Source: a bacterium UBP4_UBA6127 (lineage in GTDB: Bacteria > UBP4 > UBA4092). From it: 64,000 nucleotides of DNA. The stretch covers positions 169,977-233,976 of the forward strand of contig DIVR01000065.1 of assembly GCA_002428325.1 (NCBI GenBank), given 5' to 3'. The notes beneath the pieces are model-generated. The model was given only the letters and a program-made list of their open reading frames with translations, had not been told where the DNA came from and ran no database searches. Of this stretch, positions 36,003 through 45,087 are shown piece after piece. The position numbers were made by a program, and so were the translations under genes. Position 1 is the first letter of the stretch; each line of letters starts with the position of its first letter.

Positions 36003-36213
36003 AATACCTTAATTTTATAGTAAATTAGTTGGTTTTGCCAGTTGGGCATGTTTATCTGCCTCTGAGGGAATTGTCCGGCAGCAGAAGAATCCCCTGGTGC
36101 CGCCCTCGATTCCGTGAAGGAGGTTCACTAAGGATTGAAAAAGTGGAAGAAAACTCATAGAAGTCTGAAAACATATCAGAAAACAGATATTTATCAGGAT
36201 CATGGGAAGGGAA

Positions 36214-36244
36214 TTAACAGTTAAATGGGGGAATTGGATATAAT
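36214..36244 (+). promoter_or_regulatory. Candidate promoter, possibly leaderless, for the ArnT-like gene
   Basis: TTAACA (36214-36219) and a perfect TATAAT (36239-36244) 19 nt apart. The -10 ends only 8 nt before the ATG at 36253, and no Shine-Dalgarno is present, so a leaderless mRNA is possible. Confidence 0.35.
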
Positions 36245-36252
36245 AAAAAGCC

Positions 36253-37989
36253 ATGAAAAAAATTAGATTTATATGGATAGCCTTTGGGATTGGACTTTTA
36301 TGCGCCTATCTGGGATTTAAGGGATTAGGTAATGCCTATTTCTGGGATGACGAGTCCTTGGTCGGAATCACAGCCACCAATCTCCTGGAAACCGGGAAAA
36401 TGGCAGCCTGGGATGGGGTGAATCTCTATAGTTATCGAAATGGCGGGATGGTTACTGATGATTTACGGATGAATACCCCACCTTTGGATGTATGGGTTTG
36501 CGCACTTTCCTTTAAAATAATGGGACCCTCAGTATTATCCGGCCGACTCCCTTTTGTCCTGGCAGGATTGTTAGCCCTGATGTTTTTCTTCCTGATATTA
36601 GAGAAGGAATTTCCCCAGCAAGACTCTCTGAAAGTCTATATGCTGGTGAGTTTTGCCTTTTCGACTCTTTTTCTGTTGAACATTAGACAGTGCCGGTATA
36701 ACTCTTTTGCCATAATGAGTTCCCTGGGATGTTTTTATTTCTATTTAAAAACCTTGGATGATAAAAAAATCTGGCCGTTTGCAGGGATGGCCTTGATGGG
36801 TGTCCTCCTTTTTTATGCCAATTCCATGTTTTGCGCGGCCTTTCTGGTCTCCATTGGAATGATGCACCTGATATTCCATCACCGGGAGTATTCTGGGTTT
36901 CAATGGAAAGCTATTTCTCTGGCTATCGCCGGATTTCTGGCGCTGACGGTCCCTTATGCCCTTTATTATAAAATCTGGATTCGGCATGATTTCGATTTTA
37001 TATATGCCGATTCTTCTCTGATTCGAAAATGTAAACTGATTTTCTGGTATCTGCGAGATATGAATCTCATCAATGCCCTTCCCTGGATGTTCCTGGTCCT
37101 TCTGGGAATCCTCAAAGGGAGAGAGAAAACAGCCCTTCCCCATGGGAACAAAATCATTCAATGGGGATTCATTGGGGTAATGAATATTCTGATGATAGCC
37201 CTGATATCGCCTCAACCAACCAATAATCCAGGGTATGGGGATGTCCGGTACTTGATGGTTTCCTATGCTTTTATGATAGGGATATCCGGATATATTCTCT
37301 GGCTCCTTTACCGTAAATATCCATTGGCAGGGCATCTTTTACTGGTGATATATATCTTTTCAAATATCTTTACCTTGATTCCTTTTTCTAAGCAATTGAA
37401 ACTGATTCCTTATAACCTGAATTTCCAGTGGCTGTTGCCGGCCTATCTGGTGGAAATCCATTCAGAGTATCCTACCGGCACTCCCCCAGTAGCGGAATTT
37501 CTGTTGCAGAATGTAAAACCAGGAGAAATGGTAATGAGCTGGCCGGAGCATACGGTTTATCCTCTGCGTTTTATCACCGGGAAGAAAATATTCTACGGCT
37601 GTGGGCTGAACCGATATACCCACTTGGACCCTGCGAAGATTCGAGCTTTGGATTCCCGCTTACTTCTGGAGGATAATTATCCTGACTGGTTTGTCTCTTA
37701 TGGATTGAGAAATGATACCCCGTCTTTGCTGGAGATGTTTCAGCGAACCCATTGGGAGGGGGATAGGGAGATTCAATATCGGTATCGAATGGTGAAATAT
37801 ATTGACTATTACTGGGACCAGACCCAACGGCCGGAAATATATTGGCACCATTTTGGACCGAAACGGGATTTTGCTCCGGTGCTGGAGGGAATCTATATCT
37901 TTAAAAGGGTCCGTCCGGAAGAAGACCAGACTCGAAGAACTGAGCCTGAAAGGGATAGGGCAGCATCAGAATCAAAAGCAGGAAGATAA
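36253..37989 (+). CDS. ArnT/PMT-like GT-C glycosyltransferase
   Basis: A 578-residue membrane protein. The first periplasmic loop has the acidic motif AYFWDDESLVGITATNLLET, followed by MNTPPLDVWVCALSFKIMGP and SGRLPFVLAGLLALMFFFLI, the layout of ArnT/dolichyl-phosphate-mannose mannosyltransferases (GT39/GT83). About ten helices cover residues 5-390. A soluble C-terminal domain of about 180 residues ends in a charged Arg/Glu-rich tail. It probably uses a polyprenyl-phosphate sugar donor. The acceptor (lipid A, glycan or protein) is unknown. Confidence 0.83.
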   Translation: MKKIRFIWIAFGIGLLCAYLGFKGLGNAYFWDDESLVGITATNLLETGKMAAWDGVNLYSYRNGGMVTDDLRMNTPPLDVWVCALSFKIMGPSVLSGRLPFVLAGLLALMFFFLILEKEFPQQDSLKVYMLVSFAFSTLFLLNIRQCRYNSFAIMSSLGCFYFYLKTLDDKKIWPFAGMALMGVLLFYANSMFCAAFLVSIGMMHLIFHHREYSGFQWKAISLAIAGFLALTVPYALYYKIWIRHDFDFIYADSSLIRKCKLIFWYLRDMNLINALPWMFLVLLGILKGREKTALPHGNKIIQWGFIGVMNILMIALISPQPTNNPGYGDVRYLMVSYAFMIGISGYILWLLYRKYPLAGHLLLVIYIFSNIFTLIPFSKQLKLIPYNLNFQWLLPAYLVEIHSEYPTGTPPVAEFLLQNVKPGEMVMSWPEHTVYPLRFITGKKIFYGCGLNRYTHLDPAKIRALDSRLLLEDNYPDWFVSYGLRNDTPSLLEMFQRTHWEGDREIQYRYRMVKYIDYYWDQTQRPEIYWHHFGPKRDFAPVLEGIYIFKRVRPEEDQTRRTEPERDRAASESKAGR

Positions 37990-38028
37990 GTTTACCTTAG
38001 CCGGAAGATTGTTTTCCTTTGGCTCTCC

Positions 38029-38058
38029 TTGAGGATTTTATTCTATCTTCGTTATAAT
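38029..38058 (+). promoter_or_regulatory. Candidate promoter upstream of first KimA-like gene
   Basis: TTGAGG (38029-38034) and a perfect TATAAT (38053-38058) with 18-nt spacing. The leader to 38283 would be about 220 nt. I looked for a ydaO/c-di-AMP riboswitch in it and did not recognise one. Confidence 0.35.
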
Positions 38059-38282
38059 TATCTATTACTTATGAAACAACCTTAACTGTATGAAATCTAC
38101 TATCTCAGGAGTTCCCTGGTCTGACTGGCAGGATAAATTGCCGCCTGAGAGGTTTATTTTTAACTTCAACCAACCTTTCCTCCATTGGATTTCGGTCATA
38201 AGAAATCATTTTCTGTAGAAATGGGTTTATGCAATGAAGGGAAAGAGGTAGAAGTCCATGGCTGGGAGGCCAACCTTATTAT

Positions 38283-40250
38283 ATGGATTTTAACCGGGTT
38301 AAAGAAATAGTGTTGGGAAGAGGAAGAAACCCCCGAGATCCCCATGTGTTCCACCAGATTTCATTGATAGCCTTTCTGGCATGGATTGGACTGGGAGCTG
38401 ATGGGCTTTCTTCTTCCTGTTATGGTCCTGAAGAAGCCTTTTATGCCTTGGGTGTCCATTCTCATTTTGCCCTGTTCCTGGCTTTGGCGACCGCGGTTAC
38501 TGTTTTTGTCATCTCGGCCAGTTACTCACAGCTGATAGAGCTGTTTCCGACCGGCGGCGGGGGGTACCTGGTGGCAACTAAGCTCTTAGGCCCATATCCC
38601 GGGTTAGTGGCCGGTTGCGCCCTGGTGGTGGATTATGTTCTGACTATTGCGGTCTCGGTCTCCAGCGGAGCCGATGCCATTTTTAGTTTTCTGCCTTCTG
38701 CCTGGCTGCCTTTAAAACTCTGGTTCATTACGGCTGTGATTCTCTTATTGATTATCCTGAATCTCCGGGGGGTCAAGGAATCGGTCATTATTTTGACCCC
38801 GATATTTCTGACTTTTGTGGCAACTCACCTGATATTGATTCTATATAGTATTGTTCCCCACCTGGCAAATGTGCATGGTCTGGTCAGCAATACCATCCAT
38901 GAGACTCATACCACCCTGCAAAACCAGGGATTCCTGGCCGTTGTGTTTATCCTGATGCGGGCTTACAGCATGGGCGGAGGAACTTATACCGGGATTGAAG
39001 CGGTCAGTAACGGTATCCAAATCCTTCGGGAACCGAAGGTCCATACAGCTAAAAAAACCATGTTGTATATGGCCATTTCCCTGGCTTTTACCGCCGGTGG
39101 TATTATGGTGGCATATCTCCTGATGGGAGTTCACCGACAGCCGGGAATGACCCTGAACGCTGTCCTGGTCTCCATGATATCCCAGGAGTTAAACCAAAGC
39201 GGATTACCCATCGGAACCATCTTTTTTTATGTGACTCTGGTGTCTGAAGGACTGTTATTATTCGTGGCCGCCCAGACCGGGTTCATTGATGGTCCCAGGG
39301 TCCTTGCCAATATGGCGCAGGATTCCTGGGTTCCCCGTAAATTCTCTCTGCTGAGTGACCAGTTGGTTATTAAAAATGGGATTCTATTGATGGGGTTTGC
39401 GACCCTGGTAGTGGCTCTCTGGAGCCATGGGTCAGTCAGATTCCTGGTAGTCCTTTACAGTATTAATGTCTTTCTGACCTTCACTCTCACCCAGCTGGGG
39501 ATGTGTGTCCATTGGTGGCAGGAACGTAATGCCAATCCAGCCTGGAAAAAGAAAATGGCAATTAACGGGATGGGTCTTTTAATGACCCTGAGCATCCTGA
39601 TTGCCACGGTCATCATCAAGTTTGAAGAAGGGGGCTGGGTTACCCTGATTATCACTTCCTTCTTTATCGGGGGATGCCTCTGGATCAAATCCCATTACAA
39701 TCGGATGACCCAGCTGATTAAAAGGCTCAATGCCAGTATGTTCAGTATTCCTCTGCCGCCCTCGGTACCCAGCACTCCTTTGCGGGACCCGAAAGCGGCT
39801 ACGGCTGTTCTTATGGTCAGCGGTTTTAACGGGTTGGGACTGCATTCTTTGCTGGATATCATCAAGACTTTCCCTAAGCAATATAAAAATATCGTTTTTG
39901 TATCAGTCGGCATTCTGGATAATGCTAAATTTAAAGGAGTCAGCGAGGTCTCCAACCTGGAAGCTGATACCGTAGATAACCTTAAAAAATATGTGGATTA
40001 TGCTACCCGATGGGGATTCTATTCCGAATATCGGTATTCTATCGGAGTGGATACCATTGATGAACTGGAAAAAATTGCCAAAGAAATCAGTGAGGATTAC
40101 TCTTCGGTGGTCTTTTTTGCCGGGAAACTGATGTTTAAAGAAGAAAATTTCCTGAGCCGGTTATTGCATAATCAGGCTTCCATGGCAATTCAGCGGCGGC
40201 TCTTGTATAGTGGATTTAAAATGGTGGTATTGCCGATTCGAGCCTATTAA
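38283..40250 (+). CDS. APC-family transporter, KimA-like, copy 1
   Basis: A 655-residue transporter of the APC superfamily. About 12 helices cover residues 25-480: LAWIGLGADGLSSSCYGPEE, the signature ELFPTGGGGYLVATKLLGPY, then VVDYVLTIAVSVSSGADAIF and LNLRGVKESVII. A cytoplasmic C-terminal domain of about 170 residues follows. The GGG-Y loop and VDYxLTxAVSxSSG strings match the KimA/KUP-like potassium importers, so potassium or amino acid uptake is likely. A TGGGAGG ribosome-binding site precedes the ATG. A close paralogue follows 125 nt downstream. Confidence 0.85.
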   Translation: MDFNRVKEIVLGRGRNPRDPHVFHQISLIAFLAWIGLGADGLSSSCYGPEEAFYALGVHSHFALFLALATAVTVFVISASYSQLIELFPTGGGGYLVATKLLGPYPGLVAGCALVVDYVLTIAVSVSSGADAIFSFLPSAWLPLKLWFITAVILLLIILNLRGVKESVIILTPIFLTFVATHLILILYSIVPHLANVHGLVSNTIHETHTTLQNQGFLAVVFILMRAYSMGGGTYTGIEAVSNGIQILREPKVHTAKKTMLYMAISLAFTAGGIMVAYLLMGVHRQPGMTLNAVLVSMISQELNQSGLPIGTIFFYVTLVSEGLLLFVAAQTGFIDGPRVLANMAQDSWVPRKFSLLSDQLVIKNGILLMGFATLVVALWSHGSVRFLVVLYSINVFLTFTLTQLGMCVHWWQERNANPAWKKKMAINGMGLLMTLSILIATVIIKFEEGGWVTLIITSFFIGGCLWIKSHYNRMTQLIKRLNASMFSIPLPPSVPSTPLRDPKAATAVLMVSGFNGLGLHSLLDIIKTFPKQYKNIVFVSVGILDNAKFKGVSEVSNLEADTVDNLKKYVDYATRWGFYSEYRYSIGVDTIDELEKIAKEISEDYSSVVFFAGKLMFKEENFLSRLLHNQASMAIQRRLLYSGFKMVVLPIRAY

Positions 40251-40287
40251 AATCAACTTGATATGCATTATTCTGGCAGGGGTTGAA

Positions 40288-40310
40288 CCAAGTCCATGAT
40301 ACCGACTTGG
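40288..40310 (+). repeat. Hairpin between the tandem transporter genes
   Basis: CCAAGTC and GACTTGG flank a 9-nt loop in the 125-nt gap. No T-run follows, so it is more likely an mRNA-processing or stability element than an intrinsic terminator. Confidence 0.5.
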
Positions 40311-40375
40311 TAAACTCTGAATCCTTCTTATGCCTTGTATTATAGGCGAGGACTCTTTATAATTTTTTTGTATTT

Positions 40376-42337
40376 ATGAAATCCATTAAAGAAATGTTAT
40401 TAGGAAAACGGCGGAATCCTCTGGATCCCCATATTTTCCATCAGATATCCTTAATTGCGCTTCTGGCCTGGATTGGCCTGGGTGCCGATGGACTGAGTTC
40501 TTCGGCTTATGGTCCTGAAGAAGCCTTTCTGGCTTTAGGGCAATATACCCATCTTGCCCTTTACCTGGCCGTTGCCACCGCAGCGACTGTCTTTATTATT
40601 TCCGCCAGCTATTCCCAGCTGATTGAATTATTTCCCACCGGGGGTGGGGGATACCTGGTGGCGACTAAACTTTTGGGACCCTTTCCTGGTTTGGTAACAG
40701 GGTCTGCTTTGGTAGTCGATTATGTTCTGACCATCGCTATCTCCATTTCCAGCGGTGTGGATGCTATCTTCAGTTTCCTTCCTCCGGCTTTAGCTATCTA
40801 TAAGTTATATGTCAAAGCTTTTATGGTCATTGTTCTGGTGATTCTGAACCTCAGAGGGGTCAAAGAATCCGTAGTCATACTCACGCCTATCTTTATTACC
40901 TTTGTCGTAACCCATATTTTCCTGATTTTTTACAGTATCTTTGGGCATCTGGGTGAACTGCCCCTGATGTTGGGAGATACGGTCCGGGAGACTCATCAGG
41001 CTATTCAGACCCAGGGATTTTTTGCCATGCTCTTCATATTGTTGAGGGCATACAGTCTTGGCGGCGGTACTTATACCGGGATTGAAGCGGTCAGTAATGG
41101 AATGCAGATTCTCCGGGAACCCAGGGTCCATACCGCCAAGAAAACCATGCTTTATATGGCAACCTCCCTTGCCTTTACCGCAGGGGGAATCCTGGTGGGA
41201 TATCTGCTGATAAGAGTTCGTCCCCAGGAGGGAATGACCCTGAATGCCGTCCTGATTAATATGATTTCCCAGAATTGGAATTGGTTTGGCATTCCCATAG
41301 GAACCCTGTTTTTTTATATCACCCTGATATCTGAAGGGTTATTGCTCTTTGTGGCTGCCCAAAGCGGATTTTTGGCAGGTCCCCGAGTTCTGGCCAATAT
41401 GGCTCAGGATTCCTGGGTGCCCCATCGGTTCTCGCATCTTAGCGACCAGCTGGTAACCAAGAATGGGATATGGTTGATGGGAATGGCGGCAGTAGCTGTC
41501 ATCTTGGGGTCCCATGGTTCTGTGCATGTCCTGGTAGTTCTTTATTCAATCAATGTATTTTTGACCTTTACCTCTGCCCAGTTGGGGATGTGTGTCCATT
41601 GGTGGAAGGTAAAGGATGAGGTGGACCATTGGAAACGCAAACTGACCATTAATGGCGTAGGCATGGTTCTGACTTTTGGGATATTGATAGCGACGATTAC
41701 TATTAAATTTATGGAAGGCGGCTGGGTTACCCTGGCCATTACAACTTCCCTGATTGGTGTCTGTCTCTGGATTCGGGCCCATTATACCCAGATGGGGAAA
41801 TATCTGAAACGGCTGGATAAAACCCTGATGAGTATTCCCCTGCCTCCGGCCGCTTCCAGTTCTCCTTTGAAAGATGCCAAAGCTCCCACAGCAGTATTGT
41901 TGGTTTCCGGATATAACGGGTTGGGTATCCATTCTCTTCTGGCTATCATCAAGGCATTCGGAAAACATTACAAGAATATTGTGTTTATCTCGGTGGGTGT
42001 CATTGATACCAGTAAATTCAAAGGGGTTCGGGAAGTCGAGAACCTTACGGAAAATACAGTTTCCAATCTTAAGAAATATGTGGATTTAGCCTCCCGGCTG
42101 GGGTACTATTCCGAATACCATTACACCATCGGGGTGGATGTCATGGATGAGATTGAAAAGATTTGCCGGGAAACAGTGGCTGAATATCCCAACTCTATCA
42201 TCTATGCCGGAAAACTGATTTTCAAAGAAGAAAACTTTATTAATCGGCTTCTCCATAACCAGGCGGCCTTGACCATCCAGAGCCGTCTTCTTTACAGTGG
42301 CATCCAAGTAGTGGTCCTTCCGATTCGAGCTCTCTAA
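40376..42337 (+). CDS. APC-family transporter, KimA-like, copy 2
   Basis: A 653-residue paralogue of the preceding gene, alignable end to end. It shares the ELFPTGGGGYLVATKLLGP loop, VVDYVLTIAISISSGVDAIF and the same C-terminal soluble domain ending in VVVLPIRAL. Differences are spread along the whole length, so the duplication is not recent. A perfect TATAAT ends 12 nt before the ATG and no Shine-Dalgarno is visible. Keeping two copies suggests division of labour, for example in affinity or substrate. Confidence 0.85.
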   Translation: MKSIKEMLLGKRRNPLDPHIFHQISLIALLAWIGLGADGLSSSAYGPEEAFLALGQYTHLALYLAVATAATVFIISASYSQLIELFPTGGGGYLVATKLLGPFPGLVTGSALVVDYVLTIAISISSGVDAIFSFLPPALAIYKLYVKAFMVIVLVILNLRGVKESVVILTPIFITFVVTHIFLIFYSIFGHLGELPLMLGDTVRETHQAIQTQGFFAMLFILLRAYSLGGGTYTGIEAVSNGMQILREPRVHTAKKTMLYMATSLAFTAGGILVGYLLIRVRPQEGMTLNAVLINMISQNWNWFGIPIGTLFFYITLISEGLLLFVAAQSGFLAGPRVLANMAQDSWVPHRFSHLSDQLVTKNGIWLMGMAAVAVILGSHGSVHVLVVLYSINVFLTFTSAQLGMCVHWWKVKDEVDHWKRKLTINGVGMVLTFGILIATITIKFMEGGWVTLAITTSLIGVCLWIRAHYTQMGKYLKRLDKTLMSIPLPPAASSSPLKDAKAPTAVLLVSGYNGLGIHSLLAIIKAFGKHYKNIVFISVGVIDTSKFKGVREVENLTENTVSNLKKYVDLASRLGYYSEYHYTIGVDVMDEIEKICRETVAEYPNSIIYAGKLIFKEENFINRLLHNQAALTIQSRLLYSGIQVVVLPIRAL

Positions 42338-42384
42338 TTATTTTCTCTCCCTTTATGGTATCCTAAGGTTTTAGGAGGATACGG

Positions 42385-42435
42385 ATGAAAGTTTGGGTAT
42401 TCTATGAACGTGGGGATATTCCATTCACTCCTTAG
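42385..42435 (+). CDS. Possible 16-residue peptide with perfect Shine-Dalgarno
   Basis: ATG with AGGAGG exactly 6 nt upstream opens a 16-codon frame, MKVWVFYERGDIPFTP, ending in TAG. The Shine-Dalgarno lies in overlapping inverted repeats (GTATCC/GGATAC and TCCTAA/TTAGGA), so it could be masked. It lies between the second transporter and the epimerase gene, whose ATG is 123 nt downstream. It could be a regulatory leader peptide, a small protein or a relic of a truncated gene. I cannot distinguish these. Confidence 0.35.
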   Translation: MKVWVFYERGDIPFTP

Positions 42436-42557
42436 CCTGTTGAGTGAATTTTAATATAGTTCCAAATTCTTGTGATATCTTGTTTATAAGCGGGGCTCTC
42501 CGTTGGCTTGAGATCCTGTTTAAACCAAAGAATCTTCCCTCAAGGTGGGTATGCATA

Positions 42558-43442
42558 ATGGAACTGAATAATAAGAAAATCCTGATTACAGGCGCCAGTG
42601 GCCTGGTAGGGTCAGAATTATGCCGTCAACTGACTGCTAATAATGAAGTCTGGGGATTGGCTGGATTTCGAGTTCCTGAAATTAAAAATAAACTGGAATC
42701 CCAGGGAGTGAAAATCATTCAAAAAGATGTTATCCGGGAATCTATTTTTGACCTCCCTAAAGATTTTGATGTGATTTTCCATCAGCTGGTGATTTTATAT
42801 GATGCCGATGTGGACCCTATCCGGACTCAGAATGCCAATGCCTATTTCACCGGGAAATTGATGGAACAATGTAATGAATCAGGACTGGTGATTCTTGCTT
42901 CAACAGGAGGCGTTTATCGGGCTTCGACCGAATATGCCAGTGAGTCAGATGCCCCGGGACCCCAGGGTTGGTATTGCACTTCCAAACTGGGCATGGAATA
43001 TCTGGGGACTTATATGAGCCGAAAATACCGGATTCCAGGAGTCATCTTAAGATATTACTGGCCTTATGGCATTGAGCAGGGGCGTATCACCCGAATGATA
43101 AAATCAATCCATCACGGAGAAGAAATTTCCATCAGCGCGGCTCAAGAAGACCGGTATCAACCTATTCATATTGAAGATTTGGCGAGGCTGACCATCGAAT
43201 CCGTTAATCGGGCCGATATTGATCCGCCTGTTTATAATATCGCCGGGTTGGAGGAGATTACCTGGAGCCAGATGGCCCGGATGATTGGGGAAGAACTGGG
43301 TATGGAACCGAAATTTAAAACCGATGAGGCGACACGGCTTTCCCACCTGGCGGATTTGACTCGGATGAAAGAAGAAATCGGGACACCGCATATCTCCCTC
43401 AAAGAAGGAATCCATCGGGTCAGGGTGGGACTGGGATTCTGA
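42558..43442 (+). CDS. NAD-dependent epimerase/dehydratase (extended SDR)
   Basis: A 294-residue Rossmann-fold protein. The cofactor loop GASGLVGSELC (GxxGxxG) is at the N-terminus, and the catalytic Tyr-x3-Lys is in GWYCTSKLGMEYL, with Ser/Thr before it in LASTGGVYRAS. The later segments (LRYYWPYGIEQGRITRMIKS, VYNIAGLEEITWSQMARMIG) resemble sugar-nucleotide epimerases. I start at ATG 42558-42560, with AGGTGGG about 9 nt upstream. A longer frame opens at 42444 but adds 38 residues with no family resemblance. It is convergent with the ABC exporter genes. Confidence 0.85.
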   Translation: MELNNKKILITGASGLVGSELCRQLTANNEVWGLAGFRVPEIKNKLESQGVKIIQKDVIRESIFDLPKDFDVIFHQLVILYDADVDPIRTQNANAYFTGKLMEQCNESGLVILASTGGVYRASTEYASESDAPGPQGWYCTSKLGMEYLGTYMSRKYRIPGVILRYYWPYGIEQGRITRMIKSIHHGEEISISAAQEDRYQPIHIEDLARLTIESVNRADIDPPVYNIAGLEEITWSQMARMIGEELGMEPKFKTDEATRLSHLADLTRMKEEIGTPHISLKEGIHRVRVGLGF

Positions 43443-43471
43443 TTTTTGATTAACTCGTCCGTCCTATATGA

Positions 43472-44275
43472 TCAAGAGCCGGTGCTTTCATATCGTTTCA
43501 AACCTAGCTGCCAGACGGTAAACCCCACTCCCAGGCAGCAGAATGCCACTACTGGTGTGATCCAGATAAAATGCCAGAATTCCTGCTGCCTCAAAAACCA
43601 GGTGGAAGGATAAAACCCGATGAAGGCAAAGGGGATGACCCAGGATAAGATGAAACGAATCACCGGATTGTAAATGGTTACCGGGTATCTCCCAAACTGC
43701 ATCATATTATAGATGGGGGGGATCAGGCCCGCCCGGTCCAGGAACCAGAAACTCAGGCAGGCAAGAGTGGTAAAGACTCCCAGCAGTATCCCGACCGCGC
43801 ATAACACCAGGAAAATAATCACCAGATAATCATCCCATCCCCACTGCAGACTCAGTTTCATGGAGGCATATACCAGAATGCCGATTCCCAGGGCTAGATC
43901 CCCTAAATCTTCCAATTCGACTTTTTCTGTATAGATTTGAAATAGACCATTAACAGGCCTCAATAAGACCCGGTCCAGATTCCCTTCGATGATGAAACTG
44001 TTGGAAAGGTAATAGATATTGGAAAATAATCCATGGAAAATGGCATAGGGCATAATAGACATCCCATACACAAAAAAGATTTCATATTTACTCCATCCAT
44101 GCAGAAGCGGGATTTTCTCGAATATCAGGGTCAGGAAGGCCAGGTTCACAAAATGCAGGAGGAAATTGGCGGCCAGCCCAATCCAGAAATCTTCCTGGTA
44201 GGCCATTCGGGCTTTCAGGCATTGTCCCTGCTGGTATAAACCGATTTTCAGGTAAAACAGGATTCTTCTCAGCAT
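43472..44275 (-). CDS. ABC-2 type permease, second subunit
   Basis: A 267-residue permease of the ABC-2 exporter type (PF06182-like), with six predicted helices. It starts MLRRILFYLKIGLYQQGQCL, a pre-helix segment with an amphipathic stretch, then ANFLLHFVNLAFLTLIFEKI. Its start follows the stop of the other permease gene by 2 nt. The pair with an NatA-like ATPase upstream forms a complete exporter. The substrate is unknown; relatives are annotated as drug or lipid exporters. Confidence 0.85.
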   Translation of the reverse strand: MLRRILFYLKIGLYQQGQCLKARMAYQEDFWIGLAANFLLHFVNLAFLTLIFEKIPLLHGWSKYEIFFVYGMSIMPYAIFHGLFSNIYYLSNSFIIEGNLDRVLLRPVNGLFQIYTEKVELEDLGDLALGIGILVYASMKLSLQWGWDDYLVIIFLVLCAVGILLGVFTTLACLSFWFLDRAGLIPPIYNMMQFGRYPVTIYNPVIRFILSWVIPFAFIGFYPSTWFLRQQEFWHFIWITPVVAFCCLGVGFTVWQLGLKRYESTGS

Positions 44276-44277
44276 AG

Positions 44278-45081
44278 TTAACCTCCCTGGATAATCAGCT
44301 TTCGAGTGAAATATCGAAAAGCCATCTGGCCCAGGTAATGCAGGACAATCACCCAGATGATCTGATGGGATAAATTGAACAGTATCTCCGAGGTGGATAA
44401 TTTTTCCAGGTAGATCTGCAGGGGAATATAAGAGATTCCTCCAAAAGGGAGAATCATCATGATGTTCTTAAAGATCCCCGGAAGGAAATCAAAGGGAATC
44501 AGCAGCCCGCTGAAAAAAAGCATAAGATTGGATTTGGCATAGGATAACCCTTCAATATTTTGCAGGGGAATGGCAAACATACCAATCAGGTAATTCAAGG
44601 TGGTGAATATCATGAAAGCATTAAAAGTGGCGGCCATGAAGAATATAAAGGTCGAAAGATGATGGGGCAGGGGAACGGGATAAAAAATGAGCGCCACCAG
44701 ATAGGTCGGCAGGGTGAATAGGAATAATCTGAAGATTGCCTCCCCCAGAGTCCTGGAATATTGCATCCACTGGAAATTGACCGGTTTTAGCAAATCCAGC
44801 GCCAGGTCTCCTTTCACCACTCTCTGAGCTATCTCCGTCTCCATCCGGTTATAGTAAAAACTTCTGGATATCCAGCCAATGGTGATATAGCTCATCATCT
44901 GGGGGAAGGTATAGGTGCCGATTTGGGGGCTGTTTTCAAAGATAGCTTTCCAGATAAAATAATTCACGGAGATATAAATCAGGTAGGTGGAGATACCGAC
45001 AAAATACCGGGCCCGGTAGGCCAGCATGGTCAGAAAGGATATCCTGAGATATTCAGCGTATTTTACAGCTCTGCGGACCAT
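44278..45081 (-). CDS. ABC-2 type permease, first subunit
   Basis: A 267-residue permease paralogous in layout to its neighbour: YLRISFLTMLAYRARYFVGI at the start, then six helices, including YLVALIFYPVPLPHHLSTFI and SNLMLFFSGLLIPFDFLPGI. Two related permeases with one ATPase is the usual arrangement for this exporter class. It follows the ATPase gene by 6 nt. No substrate-binding protein is present, consistent with export. Confidence 0.85.
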   Translation of the reverse strand: MVRRAVKYAEYLRISFLTMLAYRARYFVGISTYLIYISVNYFIWKAIFENSPQIGTYTFPQMMSYITIGWISRSFYYNRMETEIAQRVVKGDLALDLLKPVNFQWMQYSRTLGEAIFRLFLFTLPTYLVALIFYPVPLPHHLSTFIFFMAATFNAFMIFTTLNYLIGMFAIPLQNIEGLSYAKSNLMLFFSGLLIPFDFLPGIFKNIMMILPFGGISYIPLQIYLEKLSTSEILFNLSHQIIWVIVLHYLGQMAFRYFTRKLIIQGG

Positions 45082-45087
45082 GGAAGG

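Noticed and set aside
36745..37335. Long minus-strand frame of 196 codons inside the ArnT-like gene
   Set aside because: It lies wholly antisense to a well-supported membrane glycosyltransferase gene and has no recognisable domain or start signal.
37990..38282. ydaO-type c-di-AMP riboswitch ahead of the KimA-like genes
   Set aside because: I looked because the family is often controlled this way, but no recognisable conserved core of that riboswitch was found.
42444..42557. Longer N-terminus for the epimerase/dehydratase
   Set aside because: The added residues lack family resemblance, and AGGTGGG sits correctly before the ATG at 42558, immediately ahead of the Rossmann motif.
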